Below are positions 1-6,500 of a DNA stretch of 7,070 bases, one piece after another. Position numbers and translations under genes: made by a program. Positions within the stretch are counted from its first letter, which is position 1; every line of letters starts with the position of its first letter. The stretch is from Deltaproteobacteria bacterium (lineage in GTDB: Bacteria; Desulfobacterota; Desulfobacteria; Desulfobacterales; JAFDCJ01), in assembly GCA_024277475.1 (NCBI GenBank), contig JAJRVC010000543.1, positions 1-7,070 of the forward strand. Reading direction: 5' to 3'. The notes beneath the pieces are model-generated. The model ran no database searches and was not told where the DNA came from. It worked only from the letters and a program-made list of their open reading frames with translations.

Positions 1-36
1 CAGGTTTCTCCGGGTTGGTCTAATGAACTCAACTCC

Positions 37-41
37 AGAGG
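37..41 (+). promoter_or_regulatory. Ribosome binding site deciding the UGPase start
   Basis: AGAGG lies 8 nt before the ATG at 50. The competing ATG at 23 is preceded only by a weak GG-containing stretch. The site therefore argues for a 468-residue product. Position and spacing are seen directly; its use is inferred. Confidence 0.55.
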
Positions 42-49
42 TCGGGATA

Positions 50-1456
50 ATGGATGATATCGTCAAAAAAGACTACCTGCCTGCTTTTGTTTCTAAAATG
101 AAGCAGGAAAAACTCGATCGGATAGTTATCGAAACATTTCGCCATTACTACAATCAGGCGGTCAAGGGCGAAAACGGCCTGATCTATGACAGCGATATCC
201 AACCGGTTGAACTGGATGAAATTCAAGAGCTGGGCAATCTGGACATTTATCAACAACAAGGAGAAAGCGCTTATAGAAATGCCGTCAGAATTGTTTTAAA
301 TGGTGGGCTGGGTACAAGTATGGGGCTGACAGGTCCAAAATCTTTACTGAAAGTGAAGGATGGCCAATCTTTTCTAGATGTAATTATAAAGCAGGCGGAA
401 AATAGTAACATGAATCTGCTCTTGATGAACAGTTTCAGCACCCACGATGATACCTTGGCAGCGCTGGATAGGATTAAATCGCCGCTTAGGCCAAAAAGCT
501 TTCGCCAAAACAAATACCCTAAAGTATTGCAGGAGAACCTTGCGCCGGCGTCCTGGCCCCCAAATCCAAACCTGGAATGGAATCCTCCCGGCCACGGCGA
601 CGTGTATACGGCCCTTTATACCTCCGGAATACTTCAACAGCTTTTGGCTGAAAATATTAAGTACGCCTTTATTTCTAATTCAGACAACCTGGGTGCTCGA
701 ATGGATGCGTCCCTTTTAGGTTACTTTGCTAAAAAGGAAATTCCCTTTATGATGGAAGTGGCTGAAAAAACACCATCAGATGTTAAGGGCGGGCATCTGG
801 CAAAAATTAAAGAAAACAACCGCTTCATTTTGCGGGAAGCCGTTCAGTGCCCCGGGGAAGAGCTTGCAGCGTTTCAAAATATCCACCGGTACCGGTATTT
901 CAATACCAACAGCATTTGGATCAATTTAGATTGCTTAAATCAGATAATAGAAAAACATAATACAATTCTGCTACCACTTATTTTAAACTCAAAAACCCTT
1001 GATCCCAGAGATAAAAGCAGTCCACCGGTATTTCAAATCGAAACCGCAATGGGTTCCGCCATCTCGCTGTTTGATAAGGCTGCAGCGGTCAGGGTGCCCA
1101 GGTCCAGGTTTTTTCCGGTAAAAACTTGCAACGACCTGTTGGCCATGCGTTCCGATTGCTTTGTATTTACTGAAAAAAAAAATTTGCGGATGAATCCGGA
1201 CAGAAAGATAAGTCAAAAACAGGAAACAATAAAAATAAATCTCGACCCTGAATTTTACGGGAAAATCGACGAATTCGATAAACGGTTTGCCAATGGGGTT
1301 CCCTCTCTTTTGGATTGCTACTCTTTGAGCGTCGAGGGTGATGTACGATTTGAAGCGGATGTAAAAATCAAAGGCTCGGTGACGATCAAAAACTCTCAAC
1401 CGTTCCAAGCCGTTATCAAGGAGGGGGCCGTCATCGATAGAGACCTGATTTTATAA
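50..1456 (+). CDS. UTP-glucose-1-phosphate uridylyltransferase, UDPGP (eukaryote-like) family
   Basis: The product should make UDP-glucose and pyrophosphate from UTP and glucose-1-phosphate in the cytoplasm, feeding glycan, exopolysaccharide or glycogen/trehalose synthesis. Numbering from the ATG at 50 (468 aa), the glycine-rich nucleotide-binding loop LNGGLGTSMG lies at residues 83-92, followed by GPKS at 95-98. NPPGHGD is at 178-184, SNSDNLGA at 209-216, NTNSIW at 285-290, and FFPVKT at 354-359 with the conserved lysine K358. The C-terminus (about 415-460) has the alternating hydrophobic pattern of a short left-handed beta-helix. Length and motif order match eukaryotic-type UGPase rather than bacterial GalU (about 300 aa). 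A UDP-N-acetylhexosamine pyrophosphorylase is less likely because the loop is the UGPase version. I prefer the start at 50 because AGAGG at 37-41 sits 8 nt upstream. An in-frame ATG at 23 has no comparable site and would add 9 residues. The frame is open to the left edge, so a start outside the window cannot be excluded. The gene converges on the cyclase gene with 32 bp between stops. Confidence 0.93.
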   Translation: MDDIVKKDYLPAFVSKMKQEKLDRIVIETFRHYYNQAVKGENGLIYDSDIQPVELDEIQELGNLDIYQQQGESAYRNAVRIVLNGGLGTSMGLTGPKSLLKVKDGQSFLDVIIKQAENSNMNLLLMNSFSTHDDTLAALDRIKSPLRPKSFRQNKYPKVLQENLAPASWPPNPNLEWNPPGHGDVYTALYTSGILQQLLAENIKYAFISNSDNLGARMDASLLGYFAKKEIPFMMEVAEKTPSDVKGGHLAKIKENNRFILREAVQCPGEELAAFQNIHRYRYFNTNSIWINLDCLNQIIEKHNTILLPLILNSKTLDPRDKSSPPVFQIETAMGSAISLFDKAAAVRVPRSRFFPVKTCNDLLAMRSDCFVFTEKKNLRMNPDRKISQKQETIKINLDPEFYGKIDEFDKRFANGVPSLLDCYSLSVEGDVRFEADVKIKGSVTIKNSQPFQAVIKEGAVIDRDLIL

Positions 1457-1488
1457 ACGGGCATATTTCAACGTGATCTTCGCTGTTA

Positions 1489-2922
1489 CTAATTCCGCAA
1501 TTGGGTCACATACGTGATGGTCACCTTTTCTTTCGAGCCCGGAGCAATTTTTAAAGAGGCCGGATTAAGGGCCAGGTTGGCCGTGATGGTTCCCTTGACT
1601 TCCAGATTATTTAGAGGTACCTTGGCCGTGTAAAGTGTTGATATTTTTTCAAGCATTCGCTTTGCACCGATGATCTCCACCCTGTCAGGCTCGACAATAG
1701 CCTCCACAAGCATAAATTTGTCAGGTAATTTTCCAACCCAATCAATTTGTATCGGCAATTGCTTTTTAACGAGAACATCAAGGTCAACATCCACCACGGA
1801 GGGAGTGACACCTTTTAATATGACTCCGGGCGGCAGAGAAATGCTTTCCCGGGTAATGGTAAAGGTGTTCGGTCCCGCCTTGGATTTGCTCAGATCCAGC
1901 TTGACCTGAACCTGGTCGGGCTTTATGGATTTTATCAGCGCACCCGAACCTTCCAGTTCAAGGCTGACGGTATTACCGGATGTTTTGACAATTTCCATCG
2001 CAGGGTCCCGCTTCATATATTCAATCGGAATTTCAAGGGTAACCAGGGTATCCCTCCCCTTGGAAACGCTGAACCATACCCCGGCTACAAATATAATTGA
2101 AAAAAGGGCCGCTGTAATGAGCATCAGCCTTTCTTTTATCAGCACGCGACTTTTTTTTGCGGCAACCCCCATGTGTTGCTGCAAAATCTGCTCAAGCCGG
2201 CGCTTTTGTTTGATCTCCTTAAATTGAGAATCCTGCGCAACTACCACATCGCCTCTTTCCTCGGAAACGGCAATAATCAGTGCATCCGTAGCTTCAGCCA
2301 ACCCCAGGGCCGCCCTGTGACGCGTGCCGTAATAGGAAGGAAGATCATCGCGACGGGACAGGGGAAGAATGGCTGAGACCTGGGTAATTCGGTCTCCCTG
2401 GACAATCGCGGCACCATCATGAACCGGATTATCGGGCCAGAATATACTCAAAATCATCTCTTTTGAAATTTCCCCTTCCCAGGGAATACCCTTTTGGATC
2501 ACCTCTTCCAAATCTTCTTTGCCCGGCAGCACGATTAAAGCACCACAATTTCGTCGTGCCATGTCCAAAACACTCTGAACAATAATTTCAATGGTGCTTG
2601 AGACTGTTTTCGATGAAACACCCCAAAAGATGAATTTTAAATTACGTGCCACCAGAACCGTACGAATTTCATTGCGAAAAATCACAATAATAATAAAGGC
2701 CCCCAGGGTAACGACTCCCTGGACCACCCAGCTGGTTACGATCAAACCCATGGAAACCGCAATTTGCTGAAAGAACCACAGAAGGGTCATACCGATCAGC
2801 ACACGAAAGGCATTGGTCCCCCGAAAAAGGACATAAAACCTGAAAAGAATAAAACTGACCAGGCTGATATCGATGATATCCTGCCATCGAAGGCTCAAAA
2901 TCAGGTAGATCAACTTGTCCAT
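1489..2922 (-). CDS. cdaA: Membrane diadenylate cyclase (CdaA type) fused to C-terminal YbbR/CdaR-like domain
   Basis: The enzyme condenses two ATP into cyclic di-AMP, a second messenger tied to potassium, osmotic and cell-wall homeostasis. The 477-aa product begins with about three hydrophobic segments (roughly 19-33, 38-57, 60-82), as in CdaA. A DAC catalytic domain follows at about 95-235, with the signature DGA at 169-171 (within DNPVHDGAAI) and RHR at 201-203 (within YGTRHRAALGLAE). Both catalytic motifs are intact. A basic linker leads to another membrane segment at about 266-285. The remaining ~190 residues are beta-rich and resemble two YbbR repeats (about 290-375 and 380-477), with recurring patterns such as PIEYM/PIQIDW and PDQVQV/PDRVEI. 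In Firmicutes the YbbR regulator CdaR is a separate protein encoded just downstream; here the two appear joined. The C-terminal half is predicted to lie outside the cytoplasmic membrane. The ATG is 6 bp after the stop of the DUF2914 gene, with GGAA overlapping that gene's end as the likely ribosome site, so translational coupling is likely. No glmM follows; the next gene is convergent. Confidence 0.93.
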   Translation of the reverse strand: MDKLIYLILSLRWQDIIDISLVSFILFRFYVLFRGTNAFRVLIGMTLLWFFQQIAVSMGLIVTSWVVQGVVTLGAFIIIVIFRNEIRTVLVARNLKFIFWGVSSKTVSSTIEIIVQSVLDMARRNCGALIVLPGKEDLEEVIQKGIPWEGEISKEMILSIFWPDNPVHDGAAIVQGDRITQVSAILPLSRRDDLPSYYGTRHRAALGLAEATDALIIAVSEERGDVVVAQDSQFKEIKQKRRLEQILQQHMGVAAKKSRVLIKERLMLITAALFSIIFVAGVWFSVSKGRDTLVTLEIPIEYMKRDPAMEIVKTSGNTVSLELEGSGALIKSIKPDQVQVKLDLSKSKAGPNTFTITRESISLPPGVILKGVTPSVVDVDLDVLVKKQLPIQIDWVGKLPDKFMLVEAIVEPDRVEIIGAKRMLEKISTLYTAKVPLNNLEVKGTITANLALNPASLKIAPGSKEKVTITYVTQLRN

Positions 2923-2928
2923 GTTCTG

Positions 2929-3366
2929 CTATTCCGTGATGCTGAATCTTAATAGGCCTAAAAGACGTCCCTGGGAATCGGTGATCTCCACCCGCCAGGG
3001 TCCGACATCTTTTGCACGAAACTGAATGCTGCTGTAGGTCGACCAGCGAGGAGGCTTGAGTGTCAGTCTTATTTTGGCACTGGACTGATCCCGGTGAAAC
3101 CACTGATGGTAAATAACCGTTTTTTCCGGTACCGGATCAAACGAGGTAAAGCAGATGGCTTTTCTTCTTTCGATTGAAAAAACGGTGGTCGGATTTTGGG
3201 GAACAAGCTCCTGTAAATCTTCACACATAACGGCCTTAACCAGAACGATTTTGCCGGCGGAGGTCTTGGATTCTCCCGCATCCCCGGATTGAGTTTTCGC
3301 TGAAAGCGGAAACAAAAAAAATAGCATAACGACAAGTAACAGCAAGTGCAAACTACGATGGTTCAT
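2929..3366 (-). CDS. Exported DUF2914-type protein, function unknown
   Basis: A 145-aa protein with a Sec-type signal: a basic start (MNHR), a hydrophobic core at about residues 6-21, and a plausible cleavage after LSA at 21-23. The mature part is beta-rich and fits the DUF2914 pattern. It has an early cysteine (C48), CFT at 72-74, a HQW motif at 87-89, then PRWSTYSS at 106-113, GPWRVEI at 122-128, and a final DSQGRLLG turn before the last strand. The family's function is not known to me. The domain is often attached to membrane or lipoprotein-like N-termini and is probably a small extracytoplasmic binding or structural module. The gene is first in a probable two-gene operon with the diadenylate cyclase. 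Since the cyclase carries an extracytoplasmic YbbR part, a periplasmic partner or sensor role is conceivable but is only inference. A weak AGG lies about 8 nt before the ATG. Confidence 0.82.
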   Translation of the reverse strand: MNHRSLHLLLLVVMLFFLFPLSAKTQSGDAGESKTSAGKIVLVKAVMCEDLQELVPQNPTTVFSIERRKAICFTSFDPVPEKTVIYHQWFHRDQSSAKIRLTLKPPRWSTYSSIQFRAKDVGPWRVEITDSQGRLLGLLRFSITE

Positions 3367-3483
3367 GGTCTCATACCTGTATAAATTGAGGGGTTGCTGA
3401 AATGCTGGAATACCGGAAACTTCGGTTCAGAAAATCAGATACTGTTTGTTGATGGCCTTGATCTGATATTTGTTCTTATATAT

Positions 3484-3512
3484 CTTATACTTATATTATT
3501 GCTTTTTTTCAA
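3484..3512 (-). promoter_or_regulatory. Sigma70-like promoter for the DUF2914-cyclase operon
   Basis: Reading the minus strand, TTGAAA (3512-3507, five of six consensus bases) is followed by a 17-bp spacer and TATAAG (3489-3484, five of six). Transcription would start near 3477, giving a leader of about 110 nt before the DUF2914 ATG. Boxes and spacing are seen in the sequence; activity is inferred. Confidence 0.55.
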
Positions 3513-3530
3513 GAAAATTTATAAAAGCCT

Positions 3531-3557
3531 TTGCAAATTTTAACCAACTTTTATAGT
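3531..3557 (+). promoter_or_regulatory. Possible weak promoter for the debranching-enzyme gene
   Basis: TATAGT at 3552-3557 resembles a -10 box (five of six). The only nearby -35 candidate is TTGCAA at 3531-3536, with a short 15-bp spacer. Transcription would begin almost at the ATG at 3566, making the message nearly leaderless for that start, or giving a ~50-nt leader for the internal ATG at 3617. A second candidate -10, TATAAA at 3520-3525, has an even weaker partner. Low certainty. Confidence 0.25.
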
Positions 3558-3565
3558 TTACCACA

Positions 3566-6500
3566 ATGGAACAAAAAAATCAGCTGAATCAAAACCCGGC
3601 CCCGGGAAGGCGGATAATGAAGTTTTGCGGAGATACGATGGTTTTCACCCTTGTGTTGTCTCATCCTCAAAACGGAACGGCCTGGGTGCGTACGAATATT
3701 GGACAAGCCAAAATCATTCGAAGAGAAATTTTTCGGCAGATCGAACAAGACGAAACCCCTTTGGGTAGAGCCTGGTTTGACATTCCCATGAAACGCATCG
3801 ACCCGCAATCCTTTAAAGTCATATTGCCGCTCTCCGAAAGCGGACACTTTGAGGCCAAATGTTTTTTCCTGCATGAAAACGAAATGACTCCCATCTGGCC
3901 CCAGGGACCCAATACCGTGATTAACGTCGACTCGGCCAATGCCTGCTGCGCAAACATTATTTACAACGCCTTTGTACGGCAGTTCGGTCCGAACATAGCG
4001 GGTGCCCAAACCCTTGACACCACCAGAGGAGTGACCATTGGTGAACTTGACAAAACCGGTTATACCGTCATCCCACCCTCCGGAACGTTTCGCGATCTTA
4101 TAAATAAACTTGATTTTATCCTGGGTGAGTTGGGTTGCCGGATTCTAATGCTTTTACCGATTCACCCCACCCCCACCACCTATGGCCGCATGGGAAGATT
4201 CGGCAGCCCGTACGCGGCTTTAAGCTTTACCGCCGTCGATCCGGCCCTGGCTCAGTTTGACCCCCGCGCTACCCCCCTGGAACAGTTCATTGAACTGGTA
4301 GACGCGGTTCATCAACGCAACGCCGAAATATTTATCGATATCGCCATTAATCATACCGGGTGGGCAGCCAACCTTCACGAGTCCCATCCCCAGTGGCTGG
4401 TACGAGGCCCCGAGGGTAAAATTGAAGTCCCCGGAGCATGGGGTGTAGACTGGGAAGATCTGACCAAACTGGATTACAGTCACAAAGATCTCTGGAAATA
4501 CATGGCAGATGTTTTTCTGACCTGGTGCAACCGCGGGGTGGATGGCTTTCGCTGCGATGCCGGCTACATGATTCCTGTCATGGCCTGGAGCTACATGATT
4601 GCCAAGGTTCGTGATCAGTATCCGGATACGATTTTTTTGCTTGAAGGTCTGGGTGGAAAAATTTCAGTGACGCGGGACCTGTTAAACACCGCCAATTTAA
4701 ATTGGGCCTATTCGGAGCTGTTCCAAAATTATGATCGTGGACAAATTGAAAACTACCTGCCGCAGGCTATCGACATCTCAAACAGTGACGGCATCACGGT
4801 CAATTTCGCAGAAACCCATGACAACCCCCGCCTGGCATCCCGCTCAAAAATCTACGCCCGCATGCGCACGGCTTTGTGCGCGCTTTCGTCTCATCAGGGG
4901 GCCTTTGGCTTCGCCAACGGAGTGGAGTGGTATGCCACCGAAAAAATCGACGTTCACAATAGCACTTCACTGAACTGGGGCGCACAAACCAATCAGGTGG
5001 ATCAAATCCGGCGTTTAAATCACTTGCTTAAGGAGCATCCGGCCTTCTTTGCTGAAACCGAACTGAAAATGCTCCAGGAAAATAACGGCAACCATATCGT
5101 ATTGCTGCGTCACCATAAACCGACAGGCAAGAAGCTGCTGGTGATTGTCAACCTCGATGATCAAAACCAGACCCTTGCTTCCTGGAACCCGGCGGCCGCA
5201 GCAATGAATGGGTCGGATTTTATCGATCTTCTTTCCAATGCCACGGTAAAGGCCTCACCCTCTGACAATCAGTACCGCTATCTGCTGGAGCCCGGACAGG
5301 TGCTTTGTCTTTCCGAGGATGAAGCCGATTTGCAATCCGTGCTAAAAAATTCCGCTCAACTTCTTCCGGTACCCCGTCAAATTGAAAATCAACGATTACA
5401 CGCCAAGATATTTGAAGTGTTGGCATTTTATCATGGAACCCGGGATTTGGAAACTGCCGAGACGGATCGGGCTGTCCAACAGTTAAAAAAAGATCCGGCA
5501 GCCTTCTGTAAAGACGCCAATCCGTTCAGCCGGGAACCCAGGGTTATCACCTGGCAATGGCCGCGGGATCTGCGACGCGAGGTCATGATACCACCGGGGT
5601 ATTTTTTAATCGTTCAGGCCGATTGTGCCTTTCATGCCCGTCTTTTCGACGGACTCAGGACCGTGGCCGCGGCGGAGAGTCTCAGCAAAGAGGATGGATC
5701 TTTTTTTGTGTTGTTTACACCGCTCGATCCACCGAAAATCGCTAAACCTTACACGCTGAAACTATCCGTCTATTCACCGGGGGGGGGGCAGCATGGACAA
5801 GCACCCCTCTTGTTGCTCCCAAAGCCGGCAGATGTCTGCATAAAAAGAATCTTTAAACGGCCAGAATTGCTGCAAAATGACTTTATTTTCCTGAACAGCA
5901 ACGGATGCGGCGCCATGCTGCGAATACCGGTTTGCTGGACAAAACTGACCAGTCGCTACGACAGTCTGCTGGCAGGCAACATCAGTGCTGAATTTCCCGA
6001 AGATCGCTGGATCATGTTCACCCGTTGCCGGGCCTGGCTTGTCTACCAGGGTTACTCCCAAACCATGAATACCGACTGCCTGGAGACATTCGCTCTGGAT
6101 AATTTTTGTCGCGGGCACTGGCGCTACCAGATCCCAACCGGCCAGGGGGAAAGCGTTTCAATGACACTCGGATTAAAGATGACAGCCGGCGAGAATGCCG
6201 TGCAATTGATATTTTCCCGCCAGTCTGCCGGGGGGGGCGCCGATCGGTTGGACGATGCCAGGGCGGTCGAGCTCATATTGCGGCCGGACATCGAGAACCG
6301 TAATTTTCATGATACCACCAAAGCCTATACGGGTCCGGAAAACCAATGGCCGCAAAAGGTGAATTGCAGCCAACGGGAGTTTAAATTTATGCCGGATTCC
6401 CAACATCACCTACGGATGCAAATCTCCGACGGTTATTTTGTCCGGGAACCGGAGTGGCACTATATGGTCCACCGAGCCGTCGATGCCGAACGCGGCCTGG

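Larger units (their letters stand above)
3367..3565. promoter_or_regulatory. AT-rich divergent intergenic region
   Basis: This 199-bp stretch separates the DUF2914-cyclase operon (leftward) from the debranching-enzyme gene (rightward). It contains no credible ORF. Its centre (about 3460-3560) is strongly AT-rich, with T- and A-tracts, and holds three copies of CTTATA at 3475, 3484 and 3490. It probably houses promoters for both directions, and the half nearest the minus-strand gene would form a ~110-nt 5' leader. I see no recognisable riboswitch; in particular I cannot make out a ydaO-type c-di-AMP riboswitch in the leader. Confidence 0.7.

Noticed and set aside
989..1408. 139-codon minus-strand frame
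   Set aside because: Antisense to the conserved C-terminal half of the UGPase; low-complexity aromatic/basic composition typical of a shadow frame.
2669..3103. 144-codon minus-strand frame spanning the DUF2914-cyclase junction
   Set aside because: Same strand but a different frame from two well-supported genes; it is a shadow of both and resembles nothing.
3367..3480. Possible c-di-AMP (ydaO-type) riboswitch in the cyclase-operon leader
   Set aside because: I looked for one because of the gene downstream, but could not find the paired stems or conserved GA-rich loops of that class in ~110 nt.
3551..4009. 152-codon minus-strand frame over the start of the debranching-enzyme gene
   Set aside because: Antisense to the well-supported N-terminal domain, with no recognisable motif and no promoter or ribosome site.
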